Counted from the stretch's first letter, positions 24,710-36,000 are shown. The stretch is DNA of 64,000 nucleotides from Zygnema circumcarinatum (GCA_037447605.1 CM074807.1:2789568-2853567), one strand, 5' to 3'. Notes: generated by a model not told the origin, from the letters alone. Made by a program: numbers and translations.

Positions 24710-27700
24710 TCACACCACCTGTCGGAGCAGAGGGGTTCTCTCAGAGGCGTCCTTCTCCCCAGCAGTTCGGCAGCGTTCCAAATAACATACCTGCAACACC
24801 CCTGCTCTCTTTTTCTCTCACGGCGCTTAAGAAAAGCTGAAATTCTGCCTCAGCATACCTTTATCATAGAGCCTGTCGTTTTGAACTGAGACAAGACGAG
24901 GGCTAGAACCTCCTAAGCCTAGAACCTGTTGTTTCAAATTGAGATAGTCACTCAACTGTAGTCAAGCGAGGAGGTCAGAAATGAGTTGTAAATGCAAGAC
25001 AGTTCTCTTCTGAAACAAGTGACTCCGTGTACGATGCATCATCTACAGCCTTGGTCCGTGTGGAAGCCCACCTGCATGAAAATGGAGATGTCAAGGGAGA
25101 GGGTTCCCATGCTGCCCAACAGCCACGGGGCCTTGCCTGCAAGCTCCGCCCTGCCCCCTCCCTCCCCCCAACAAAACCAGTGAGCCTTTTGCTGTACTCC
25201 GCTCTGATCTGAAATATTTCTCCCCTTAGATGATCAAGGAGTTTCAATTTGAGAGGATCTATACACACCAGCTGCCCGCCCGGAGCAGGATGGCAAGGCC
25301 GTAAGTGAGGTTGGCCATAAAAGCGCAAAAGAACATTGCCAGGGAGAGTCCTTCAGCAGACTTGCGCTGATTGTTGCGTACAAGCTGCGCAACGCGAGAC
25401 CCGAGGTAAAAGCCTGCAGACCCCCACCTGCGAGCAGACCCCCAGGCAGTTCGGATAGCCCGGCTTTCAAGGGATATAGACTTTCGACCGTTTCGTTTTG
25501 AGAAACCCAAGGCAACTCGCCTCAAACAAACAATCAACAAAATATACACTTCCCAATACTGAAAATTGGCCATATTTGAGAGCATACCCGAGTAGAAGCC
25601 CAACGTAGCGTAGCCACCACACTTGGGCTGTTGCTCCGCACATAACTAGTAGCCGTCTAATGGGGCCTTGACCTCCTTCTCTATGCCACTGTCTGTCCAA
25701 GTTCGTGGTGCCTTCACTAAATTTCGAGAGGAGCAGCGTCAGCCATTGGCTCCATAACTGCCATCTATGCCAATCAAGAATCTGCGGGCTACTTAATGTC
25801 CCCACGGTCAGCCATTTGGAAGCTTTATAATCCAGTAGTTTGCGCCCAAGTTGTTGCGAAACAGTCTCTTCACTACCAAAGAGCAAACCAGCTTTGATAT
25901 TTTCACCTCCATAGTCATATCTCCTGTTGGCCCCTAATCCTCCGCCAGCTTGTAATAAAGACGAACAGATAACAAGCCCAGCAATACAGGCTAGGGCTCG
26001 CCTCCTACTTGAAGAAGGACCAGCTTCATGAGAAGTGTCACGCGACTTGGCTCCGTTGGAGCGATCACTTGAAGGGTCTACATCCTGACTCAGACACGAA
26101 GTGTCGTCGGGTAATGTTTTCTCTGCCTCAGCCTGATCCCGTTCAGAAATGCTCATACAGTCTGTCGCTACAGGATGCACAGCTTCTAAATGGGGCCTAC
26201 AATCAGACTGGGCTTCACCCGGTCTCCCCGTTTCATTCGACTGAAACTGAGTTTCACTATGCAAAGTGGACGACGCAGGCAGGGACGACTGTAGACTTAA
26301 GCTTGACCTAATCTCTCTAACTTCTTGAAAGCGGGGTGGAAGTCCAGCTCCATTTGTACTCCCTGAGACCACCCCTAACCTTCTGCCAACAAGGCCTCTT
26401 CCATAAACACACTTCTCAGAGCCTGTTTCCTCTCGTCTCCTGCTCTCATCCACCATCTTCGCCTGTGGTTCTGCCGCTTTACCACCTGCTGCATCGGTGC
26501 CTTGGAGATAAGCTTCGAGTTCCTTTACAGGTCGACGCTTACGTGCATTCCTCTGCCAGTTATGATGAATGGTTAAACGAGGATGGAGAGGAGGGCCATA
26601 CTCCAGCCCATACTCCTCCACAATTCGCCGAAGATTTCGGCGCCACTCCTTTGAGGAGCGCGGCGGTACTCTGCTCTCACGAGCATCCCCCACGACAGGT
26701 CGTCTGGGGGCAGTGCAGGGATCGGAACGCTCAGGCTCTCGTACATTCTCCTGAACGTTTGGGAACACCATAATCTCCCCTTGTTCAACAGGACGCTTTG
26801 AGGAACCTGACTCTAATTCCAACGGCCTTTGATAAGCCCCCTCTACATGCACTGTAGTGCTGCTTCCCTCTGGCTTACCGGGGCGTCTCGTTTCGCTTTC
26901 TTCACTCGCTTGCTTGCTGTGAGATGCATTGTCGGAGGCGCTCAGAGGCTTGTGTGGACCTTGCCATGCGTGAGCGATCATGACTGCCCCCGACCTTCCC
27001 GTGACGAATGTCACTGGCTGATAGTGAGGCTGTGGGTGGTGCCCCACTGCTGCACGACTGCTCTTCTCCCCCGACTCAGCCACCAATGCAGCTCCAGGTT
27101 GCCGCCCTGCAGACTCCAACGCAGCTACTGTTTAGTATGACGTGAAGAAATGCAGCAGAAGCAGCAAAAGGACAAATGAGAAAAGAGGAAGTGAAAGGAA
27201 TGTTACGTTGATTCTCCATTCCGAACTTACTCCTATCCAACTCCCCATCTGAAATGGCCCAATAACAACCAGAGGATTGTTTGTTTGCTGATATGTCCGA
27301 TTCCTGAACATCTGCTGCCAATTGCACTTGGTCCCTGTTGTGGATTTGGTAATACACATACTGCACAAGCACAATGCCCAGACTACATGAGGGATCCAGC
27401 CATGCGACTTTCTAAAATGAAAAAATAAGAAGAATCTTCAGAATTTCTATGCCTAATTGGGTCTCATCCACAGCAGCAAACAGCCACGGGCTCTGTGGAG
27501 AGTACCATTAAGGGGCAGGTCAGAATGGGATGACACTGAACAGAAGAAGCAAAACGAAAGCACCTCAGATACCTACTTGAGAGATAATGCAGCAGTCAGC
27601 AAAAATAAAGTAACAAGCGGTGAAGGTCTCCGTGGCGAGCTGGTCGCCCGTCAGAATGCAGCCAAGGAGGTTAAGAGTATCTCCCTGAGCCCTCCGAACC

Positions 27701-28194
27701 AACAACTGTCTTAATTCAATACCAGTTTCGATTCGATTTCAGAGAATTTCAAATTGGACGCGGTTCTACGTCTGGTACGAGTCACTAAAGCCCACAACAG
27801 TACATTCAACAGAATCTGTTGTGCAGGTGCACGTACTGTCCTGGACTTAAAGCAAGAACAAAACATTTGGAATGCATTGCCTCAATTCACTCAAACAGAC
27901 GCTTGCCCGCAAAGGTGACATAGATGGATCCTGCACGCTTACTGAGAGCCACTGAAAGAGAAACCATGGAGACAAGGCGTCGGCGCTTTTACAGCGAATG
28001 TTACGAATGAACTGCGGAAGCTGTGCAATCACCCAAAATAGGATTGAACTTATTCCCATAACGAACCCCACCATATCCCATGGTGTGTACACGCAATCGC
28101 TGAACCATCCTTGTATCCATCCAACTGCATCTGCTCCACATTCACACTTGGGAACGGTCGCTCCTGGAACCCACATCGCCTGCACGAATTGCAT
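24710..28194 (-). CDS. PQ-loop (SWEET/KDELR-fold) vacuolar-type transporter with long insert
   Basis: Plant homologue of the YPQ/PQLC2 group of lysosomal and vacuolar cationic amino-acid transporters. Exons: 28194-27943, 27684-27577, 27360-27231, 27106 (or 27124)-25806, 25627-25588, 25413-25267, 25136-25072, 24790-24710, about 707 residues. The first PQ-loop repeat has SSILFWVIAQLPQFIRN and GDTLNLLGCILTGDQ. The second has FYLGSRVAQLVRNNQ, SAEGLSLAMFF and NLTYGLAILLR. In the second, the PQ dipeptide reads AQ. Exon 4 adds about 430 residues, mostly Ser/Glu/Arg-rich and probably disordered, between the repeats. The C-terminus has ERTPLL, matching the acidic dileucine tonoplast or lysosome sorting pattern [DE]xxxL[LI]. 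The small exon at 25627-25588 and the start of exon 4 are the least certain parts. Confidence 0.82.
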
Positions 28195-29225
28195 TCAACG
28201 AGCGGATGTCTCCGCTTCATGCAAGAACGGATGGCCTAGAGCTGCCGATGCCTGCAGCGCTGCGCTACGGATAATCCATGTCGAAAGCGCAGCGCATGCG
28301 AGCCTCACTTCAGCATCCTCTTGCTTCTGCTTCAGGGTTCTCTACACAAGCAACAAATCCCGCGGAACATCCCTGGTCAGCTCCCCACGCAGATTTCATT
28401 CCAGTAGAGCATCAGAAGCAAACGAATTCAACGATCCTCAGTAATTCCCTGCGCTCCTTCTCCAGAACTGCTTTCAAAACCTAATACTGGCGCCTCCAAG
28501 TCCCTGCAACTCCCCGCCTGCAGCAGTATCCAGCCCTCCCTAAGCTCCAGTACATGTCTACCAATCGGCAGCTATGCCTCCGCCATCGCAGGCAGCAGGC
28601 CGCACCTTCATCTCCCCGCAACCTCCTGCAGACCCTCCCCTCCGCCGTGGCCGCCGCCCTTCAGCACCTCAACCACTTCAACCGTCTGCAGTTTGCCCAA
28701 GTGCTTCGGACGTTCTCGATTGCGTCACGTGGTAGTCTAAACTGTCCTTCATCGTCCGATCAAAGAGGACGTAGTCCCACGTGACACTGAGTTTTTGCAC
28801 TATTCTCCACGTGGCGCGCTCTGATTGGACACACTCCGGCTGCGACTGCCAATGGCGAGGGCCCTTTTGGCACGGGGCCTGCACCTGGCCGAATATTAGC
28901 GCTTCTTAATACCCCATTTGCACCCCATCTCCAAATTAATTTATGGATTGGGCGGCGCGCAATCCACGCCAAGGCTGACGTGGCGCGAATGGCGCCATGT
29001 CATCGGCGAGGATACGATCGGACGGCCCAGATTACGTTTCGCTTGATATGTCCGTAGCGTGATAGACATCGACCGGGGGAGGTGTTACCTGGATGCGGCT
29101 GGTAGTGGACACGCGACAGATAAAGCCAACGCCAGCGTGGCGAGAACCTCCATGTGGATCACGCAGCCCAGTTTACAGTTCGGCGCTCTTCTTGTTCCGT
29201 GTTGTAGATCGCGCACTATGTACAG
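28195..29225. promoter_or_regulatory. Upstream region of the PQ-loop gene with clustered G-boxes
   Basis: About 1 kb without a gene. Three CACGTG palindromes lie within 88 bp at 28726-28731, 28778-28783 and 28808-28813, the last as CCACGTGGCG. They are about 550 bp upstream of the start codon. Plant G-boxes bind bHLH and bZIP factors; linking them to this gene is inference from position. Confidence 0.6.
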
Positions 29226-29345
29226 TAATTGGAAAACGATGTGGCGTTGATCTCACGATGGCGATGAGGCCATCAAATGTGCATGGACAAATCAGCATGG
29301 AGAACCACGAGGAACAGGTCACAAAGGACCCAAGGACATATTACT
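29226..29345 (-). repeat. Dispersed repeat, left copy flanking the copia inverted repeat
   Basis: About 110 bp with clear similarity to 32365-32445 (opposite orientation) and to 54775-54870 (opposite orientation). The shared core reads GATCTCACGATGGCGATGA followed by GCCATCA, and later CATGG.AACCACGAGGAACAGG. A 25-bp piece of the core recurs at 10878-10902. It may be the outer part of the copia LTR or a separate element. Confidence 0.75.
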
Positions 29346-29355
29346 AGTCAATTGA

Positions 29356-29400
29356 AGCTAGTGAATTGTCACCAGAATTGTTACTGACAATTCACTAGCT
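29356..29400. repeat. Perfect 16-bp inverted repeat (hairpin)
   Basis: The arm AGCTAGTGAATTGTCA at 29356-29371 is exactly reverse-complementary to 29385-29400, with a 13-nt loop. It lies at the outer edge of the left LTR-like sequence. Confidence 0.9.
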
Positions 29401-30515
29401 CTCCACACACGGAAAACCCTCACAAAGGTCCACCTCCTCTTGCCAAAGCCATGCCTCAAACCTTGCAACACACATCAAGAAGGTTACTATCATACACACC
29501 CACTCCTCACTACATCGTATGGTGCTGTGATGTAACAATGTCACGTCACACCTGGCGGGACCATGCATGCAACAACCTTATTCAAACAACCTTATCAAAC
29601 TACTTCGTGTCTTGCCATGCATAGTAGGTCTAGCCTAGCAACGTGCCAACGCCACCATCCTAACCCAAGTGACGATGCACTCTACCGCCCCGCTGTGCAT
29701 CCCACTGGCCCACACGACGACTAACTCCCCTACTCAAGATAGGCTCCATCGACTTCTCTTCCTCTGCCTTGATCTGCCGCCACAAGGCCCACAACATTCC
29801 AAGACTCCGCACTCTAGAGACGAGTCCTCAGAGCGATGTTGAATGTCGGCCTCCCGACCGCAATATCCACATCGCCGTTCGGTCGGTCTTGCCTCCGCGC
29901 GCACGCTCCTGAGTCATACGATGAAGCAAGTCTGCCCCCGTACATCTCACATCTAGAAGCACACCTCTATGAACTAAGTGTTGTACAGCACTAGAGACTG
30001 TACAACGTTTTGTGGGACTACTGTAGTGAGGTTAGAGTGATGTCATGATGTGTCTTGCAGATGTTGGAGGCACGATTGTACGGTAGTCAGAGTCCGTACC
30101 ATAATATTTGTACGGTGTACGAACTGTACGGGCAATACGGATGAACAAGAATGGTGGCGCCGCATCTCACCGCCGCGTCAAGCAAAGAGGGCAGAAGGCT
30201 TGAACCCTAAATCGATCTTTAGAGGGCCTGCTTGGATGGTTAGCAGAAAAAGTCAGGGCAATTGTCTATGGGAATATAAGCGGAATAATGAAAGCAAGAA
30301 ATAGTAGTGTGCCACTGTTGAACATGTTTTGTTTTAATTCATAGCAACAAGAGTTTTAGGTTGGTGGGGCTTTCTCCAATCTATTGAGCTTTTATGATGT
30401 CTTAGACTAAAGAATCAGGTGGGGGAGACACGGCACGAGGGAGATCCATGGATGCATCTCCTACTCTAAGTGGCAACACAAACATGCTAATCTAAACTAA
30501 TTATATACACTAACA
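29401..30515 (-). mobile_element. Copia 3' LTR, left copy, interrupted by a nested insertion
   Basis: Reverse orientation. The LTR starts at 30515 with TGTTAGTGTATA just after a polypurine tract (AAGAGGGGGAA at 30516-30526). It is about 85% similar by eye to the right LTR (31795 to about 32290) over several hundred bases, including the segment 29545-29975. A 487-bp insertion (29979-30465) splits it. The outer end is not sharply defined. The left copy keeps many CpG sites that are TpG/CpA in the right copy. Confidence 0.8.
29979..30465. mobile_element. Nested insertion with 5-bp target-site duplication
   Basis: Comparison with the uninterrupted right LTR shows extra DNA bounded by CTAAG at 29974-29978 and again at 30466-30470. 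The insert begins TGTTGTACAG and has a 9-bp inverted repeat (GTTGTACAG/CTGTACAAC, 29980-30006). Its size, TG start and 5-bp duplication suggest a solo LTR, but the 3' end reads CTACT, not CA, so the class is uncertain. No coding capacity was seen. It carries several GTACG motifs. Confidence 0.75.
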
Positions 30516-30527
30516 TTCCCCCTCTTA

Positions 30528-30922
30528 AGCACTTTAGTTCTTGAAGGGCCCCAACCCAATGAGATCTGAATTTACCCTTAAGGTCTCATCACTAACCGCC
30601 TTAGTCAACATGTCGGCTGCCTGCTCTTTGGTCCTAATGAACTTGATGTCAACAAGTCCATGCTCTACCTCTTGTCTCACATAGTGATACTGGATCTGAA
30701 TTTGCTTGCCCATTTTGTGGAAGATCGGATTCTCCATGAGGGCAATTGATGACATATTGTATGTGAAGAGTAGCAATTAGAGTTGAGGTAGTTCACACTC
30801 CCAAAAGAAGTTCCTTAACCATTTACATTCCTTGGCTGCATGGCATGTTGCCATGTATTCGGCTTCAGTGTTGGAGAGAGCCATCGAAGCGTGCAAGGTA
30901 GAGTTCCACGTGATGGCTCCAC
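30528..30922 (-). pseudogene. Ty1/copia RNase H remnant, left half
   Basis: Decayed C-terminal part of a copia polyprotein. Readable landmarks are AITWNSTL, ALSNTEAEYMA with RNase H acidic residues, NPIFHK, IQIQYHYVR and EQAADMLTKAV, followed by the polypurine tract and LTR. Reading is broken by a stop near 30777. Everything 5' of the RNase H domain is missing; the fragment ends at about 30922, facing the right-hand fragment. Confidence 0.88.
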
Positions 30923-30954
30923 CTGTATTTAAGAAAACATAATCGAAACTCAGA

Positions 30955-31790
30955 ATGGCAAATGGGTCTCTTTATTCCTTTGTTAGAGGAAATATCAAAG
31001 GATATGTTGCGGAGGTTCAGAATATTAGAGTGCAAGCTATGCACAAGTCCCCGGAGTGTGCTTCACTAAGGAGATGCCACCATCTACAAAGGAGGAGGCA
31101 GCAGAGGCAATGGTTGCTATGCCATATCGATTTGCTATTGGGAGCCTTATGTACTTGATGATAGGTAAGAGGCCTAATATTGCAAAGGTTGTGAGCACAT
31201 CAAGCAGATTCATAAAAAACCCCAAAAAGCATTCAGAAGTAGTCAAACGCATATTTCTGTTTCTAAAGGGAATAATCGATTATGGTTTATGGTTTCAAGT
31301 TTAAGTGGGGGGTTTGTAGGTGAATCATTGGCTATATAGACGCTGGCTAATAAGGGGATGTGGATTCATCATGATCCATATCTTGTTATGTTTTTTGGGA
31401 TGCAGGTGAAGCCATCACATGGAACTCTACTTTGTTGGCATTAGTGGCTCTTTCTAGCACTGAGACAGAGTACATGGCAGCGTACAATGTATCAAGGGAA
31501 TGTGAATAGTTTAAGTAATTTCTTTTGGGAGTATGAGCAACTTCAACTCTTATTATTATTCTTCACGATTAACAAGTTTTCCATTGCACTCATAGAGAAT
31601 TCGGTCTTCCACAAGAGGAGCAAACACATTTAGATTCAATATCACTATGTGAGGCAAGCGGTGATGCAAGGATTTGACATCAAGTCTATTAAGAGTAAAG
31701 AGCATGCAGTCGACATGTTGACTAAGGCTATTGGTGGTGAGACTTTGAGGGTGAGCTAAGGCCCTTTAGAAACTGAAGTGCCAAAGATGG
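30955..31790 (+). pseudogene. Ty1/copia reverse transcriptase/RNase H remnant, right half
   Basis: Plus-strand remnant of the same element family. Landmarks: the RT-to-RNase H linker AIGSLMYLMIGKRPNIAKVV with SRFIKNPKKHSEVVKRI (31120-31280), then ITWNSTLLALVALSSTETEYMAAY (31410-31480), a decayed region, and a copy of IQYHYVRQ and LTKAI near 31630-31735. Several frameshifts and stops make it non-functional. It is followed by the GATGGAGGA polypurine stretch and the right LTR at 31795. Confidence 0.88.
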
Positions 31791-31794
31791 AGGA

Positions 31795-32290
31795 TGTTAG
31801 TATACATAGTTAGTTTCAATTAGCATGTTTGTCTTGCCCCTTAGTTCATAAAAGTGTGCTCTTAAATGTGAGATGTATGGGGGTAGACTTGCTTCATTGT
31901 ATGACTTAAGAATGCGCATGGAGGCAAGACTAACTGAACGGCCAATGTAGATATTGCGATTAAAAGTCTTGACATTCAACATTGCTCTAAGGAATCTTTT
32001 CTAGAGTGCAGTCTTGGAATCTTGTGGCAACAGATCAAGGTAAAGGAAGAGAAGTCGGTGGAGTTTATCTGAAGGAGTAGGGGAGTTAGTCTTCGTGTGG
32101 CCGATAGAATGTACAGTCGGCCGGTAGATTGTCACTTGGGTTAGGATGTAGCATTGGCATGTTGCTAGGCTAGACCTACTATGCATGGCAAGACACAAAG
32201 TAGTTTGATAAGGTTTGTTTAAATAAGGTTGTTGCATGCATGGTCCCGCCAGGTGTGATGTGATTGTCAATGTCACATACCAGTAATTGT
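31795..32290 (+). mobile_element. Copia 3' LTR, right copy
   Basis: Starts TGTTAGTATACATAG directly after a polypurine run and is homologous, in opposite orientation, to the left LTR. The outer boundary is unclear because it merges into a 23-bp tandem repeat at 32299-32367 and the dispersed repeat beyond. Confidence 0.8.
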
Positions 32291-32298
32291 CAGTTACC

Positions 32299-32367
32299 TA
32301 GATATAATTTTGTTCATAACTTAGATATAATTTTGTTTATAACCTAAATATAATTTCGTTCATAGGT
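32299..32367 (+). repeat. Three tandem copies of a 23-bp AT-rich unit
   Basis: Units at 32299-32321, 32322-32344 and 32345-32367 share the pattern TAGATATAATTTTGTTCATAA. The third copy is the most diverged. They lie between the right LTR and the right dispersed repeat copy. Confidence 0.92.
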
Positions 32368-32450
32368 CATTTGTGGCCGATGTCCTTGTGGTTCTCCATG
32401 TTGCTTTTGGCTACGTGCCTTTGATGGCATCGTCATTGCCATCTCGGAAT
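32365..32450 (+). repeat. Dispersed repeat, right copy flanking the copia inverted repeat
   Basis: Inverted and more diverged copy of 29226-29345, sharing GTGGTTCTCCATG and GATGGCATCGTCATTGCCATCTC-like sequence. With the left copy it makes the whole 29.2-32.45 kb block a large imperfect palindrome. Confidence 0.7.
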
Positions 32451-33081
32451 CAGTTATGCCCGTATAGTAGTAACTTTTACCCTCCACATAACGAGAGATC
32501 GTTGCATTTGTTGGCATTTTGGCATGTGCATTTGGAGCCTCAAGTGCATCTTGCAATCTTTAACAGCAAAGCAATGAAAATTAGAAGCCAGAACCAACGC
32601 ATACTCTCGCCTTATCTGCCTATACGTATGTGGTTATGTATGTATCGCACATGAGCATTGAACATCCAATGTGCCCGTGCATGTGCTTTGTCTTTACGCT
32701 CTTGAGGTTGCCACACTCCAGGCACAGCGGAGGGCCATATAGTATAGAACAGTCTTAAGGCATACCACGACAGTGCGTGGCACTATCAGCAACAATGCTT
32801 TTGCCATCAACCAAAACAATTTTTTCATTACAGAGTAGAGAATAGTAATCTTCATCTTTGGTTGCTCTCGACTGTACAGATGGCACAGCTGCATATCCAT
32901 TCCTCTCTACGAAAGACAAGAACCCCATTTTCCATTTACCCCTAAAGCAACTTCCCCTTTCAAATAGGGTACAGCTACATACTCGGCTCCACAAATTCCA
33001 TCACCAGCCCTCGGCTTAGCAGGAGCTCATTATGCACAACCACCATCCCATCCACCCCGGGCCCACCCGCAAACCCACCCC
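32451..33081. other. Intergenic 3' flank of the SHH-like gene
   Basis: 630 bp downstream of the SHH-like stop codon, probably its 3' UTR plus spacer. No gene or repeat was recognised. Confidence 0.6.
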
Positions 33082-36000
33082 TCACTCAAACCTCTGCATT
33101 CTTTGCATGAGGTCTACCGGCTGGACGGGCGTGGAAGCAGAAAACGGGGGCTGTGAGAGCAGGCCGGCTGTCTGGGCAGCAGCCATAGCCCCTCCCCCCC
33201 CAGGGCCTGAAGGGATCCCCTTGGCAAATCCTGCAACGACCTCAGCAGGAGCGGCCTTTGCAAGGGCAGCCGCCTGGGCCAGCTGGACTACTTGCAGGCG
33301 GTACTCTGTGTCAGGCCTGCGGCATATCTTGCGCAAAGGAACCACTTCCTGCAAAGCGGAGGGACGCGCGGCAATCACAAGGGCTGCAGTGTGTGAGGGG
33401 AACGGAAGCCAACTTCAGAGAATTGAAGAAAAAGTACCTCATTTCCATCGTGGCGGTAGCGCACCCAGAAGCGGCAGCGGCAGCCGCGAACATCATGGCG
33501 CCGCCTCTGCACATCGAGAACATCAGCGTCAAAGTACAGAGCCTGCTCGTTGGCCTCCTGCAGCACACAGGATAAGCTTGTAGTCAGACAGTCCATGCAG
33601 CTGGCCACCGTGATAAACGTTGCTGCTCTCAGCGTTTTATTGCTACAGCAGAAGTTCATTCGACAAATCCATCAGCTTGAAAAGGATAAAAACGGTTTGC
33701 TTCCTTAATTGACTCTGCTTGTAATTCTGCAGCCCACTGGGAGACTGGATACCCCAATAAGAAAAGCATCCACGGACATGTAACCTTTGCAAAACACACG
33801 TGACTTGGAATGCGCACCTGAAAGCACAGGACAAGATCCTGTGGAAGCACCGCTACACACTCTGTGGCTTCACATGGCAGAGAGCGCTGCCGCACAGAAG
33901 TCCGAGCATTCACCCATTCACTCTCATCCTCACCGAAGCCGGCAAACTGTACTCTCACTTCCTGCCAGCAGAATAACGCCTTGATTAGATGATGTGAATG
34001 CCAAGGGATGAAGGTATTCTTAATGAACAATCGGCTCTCAGTCAACTTGCCGTACTTTCATTTCGAAACAAAAAGTGGAAGGTCCCTTTGAGAAAGATGT
34101 ATATCCAGTTAACAGCAATGCACTGGAATACAGGGTAAGATATCTGCGTCCCTCGTACCCGGTTGAGTAATGGCTAATCAGCCCTTATCTCAGGCTGTAC
34201 AGATAGTAGCAAGAAAAAACCACAACTTCTTTCTCGCATGCCATCAATCATGCACCAGGAAATAGGGCCCTATGACAGTACTAAATCATCTCTAGAGAAA
34301 TTAAAGTGATCTCCTCAGCCTCAAAGACTTCGAACAAGACCAGCCAAGTTCGAAGTCACAAGATAGAAAGAACAGTCAATGATTGCATTATGGACAGGCT
34401 CATTACGCTTTTACGCATGGTCGACTATTTGACCAGACATTAACATAACTGACAACAGCCGAATACTTAACAGAACACAAATCAATCGTGCTTGCGCTGT
34501 CGCTCTGATGCATCCATGCTAAGGCAGGTCAAGCAGCTGACCTCTTCTCCCGTAGCATTTTTTCGTTGACCTCCAAACGAATCTACATCATACCTGCACA
34601 CACCCGTCCGACGAGGGCATCCTGCAACGAGCAATAACGCAAAAATGGTCTTTGCGCATAGCCAGCTTGAAAAGTTTCACACAATTTTATAAGGAGTCCG
34701 AACTGTCTCGAACCCTGCCAGAATGCTCTCTACTAAATTACGGATGGTCGAAAATGCACATGTATTTGCCAAAGAAGATATGATGGTTGAGCAACAAGGC
34801 ACTCACCAGGCTCCATCTCGTCCAGACTTCGCCTCAAACTCCATAGTTGACGCAAGGGCCTCCAAATTCACTGTAGCGTTCAAGTGGCCAGCAACTGCAT
34901 TACAAATCACTTCTACAGAAGAGAGCTCTCGATATCCAAGGTAGAATCTGCAGATTACCTTCTGTCTGTTTCCAATGAGAGGATAAAAGCTCGCTTGCCG
35001 CTTGACTAGAATCACACCCCTTCTAAGTGAATACCAGCTAAGTAAAAAATAGCCTAGGAAGTTTATTTCTAACTCATTGAGAGGGGTAGGCGATGATACT
35101 CTTCAAGCTTACGGGGGAAACTCTTTCGTGCGGGAAATAGTCTCATAAATTTGAGGGTTTCAATTGAGATTGGCTCAATGTCCGCGAAGCGTACAAAACA
35201 TTTGTCAAGACCTTATTCACTTAGAAGGGGTTCTATTGTACACATTTCCACTTATAGAATGCTCAACCATAGCAAATACACAGCAGAACAATATCCTTGT
35301 CCTTGCCTCACTTGCTTCTATACGTCCTTCCCTCTTTTGCAAACGGCGAGTCTTAGCACATCCATATCCACATGTGAAACCCCACTCTGCTCTGATATAA
35401 TGGCAACAATCGTCGCATTTTCTTTTACTTCAGCTACACTTTGTTTGACATTCCTACACCCCTCCTGGCACTCAAACTCCTATACAATCAGAGTTTTCCA
35501 CTCTTTACTATAATTTTCCAGGATTGTACGCTTCTTCAATCGAGGTTTGTATGAGTACAATGGCAAGGTTGGTTACGCACCTGGAGGTTCCATCTCGCTA
35601 CTATTGCTCTTCCGTCGACTTGCAATTAAGCCCTTGTTTCGCATCATATGACGTTTATTCTGAAACCAATTCCACACCTGCAGGGATGCAAAGCACCTTG
35701 AGCTACTCTGAATAGGGCCAGAAAACGACTTGCTATAGCATTGCTGCAGCCCATGTTTCGAATTCAAAAATCAGGATGTTACATGTTGTATAGCATTACC
35801 GTGAGATTTAAACGCCAGAGCTTTGGTTAACGATATCAAGTGGAAAAGAATAAACTCCCAACAGACTGTTCCACTTTTAGACAACCAAAGATGATTAACT
35901 GCTCTGTCTGTAAGCGTTCAATTTGCACAAACCTGCTTCCACACAACGTTCTTATGCCCCGTTTCCATTCTAGCAGCGGAAAACCGGTCTGCGATGGCTT

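Noticed and set aside
29226-32450. A complete autonomous copia retrotransposon
   Set aside because: Gag, protease, integrase and most of RT are missing on both arms, and the two LTRs are inverted, not direct, so this is not one intact element.
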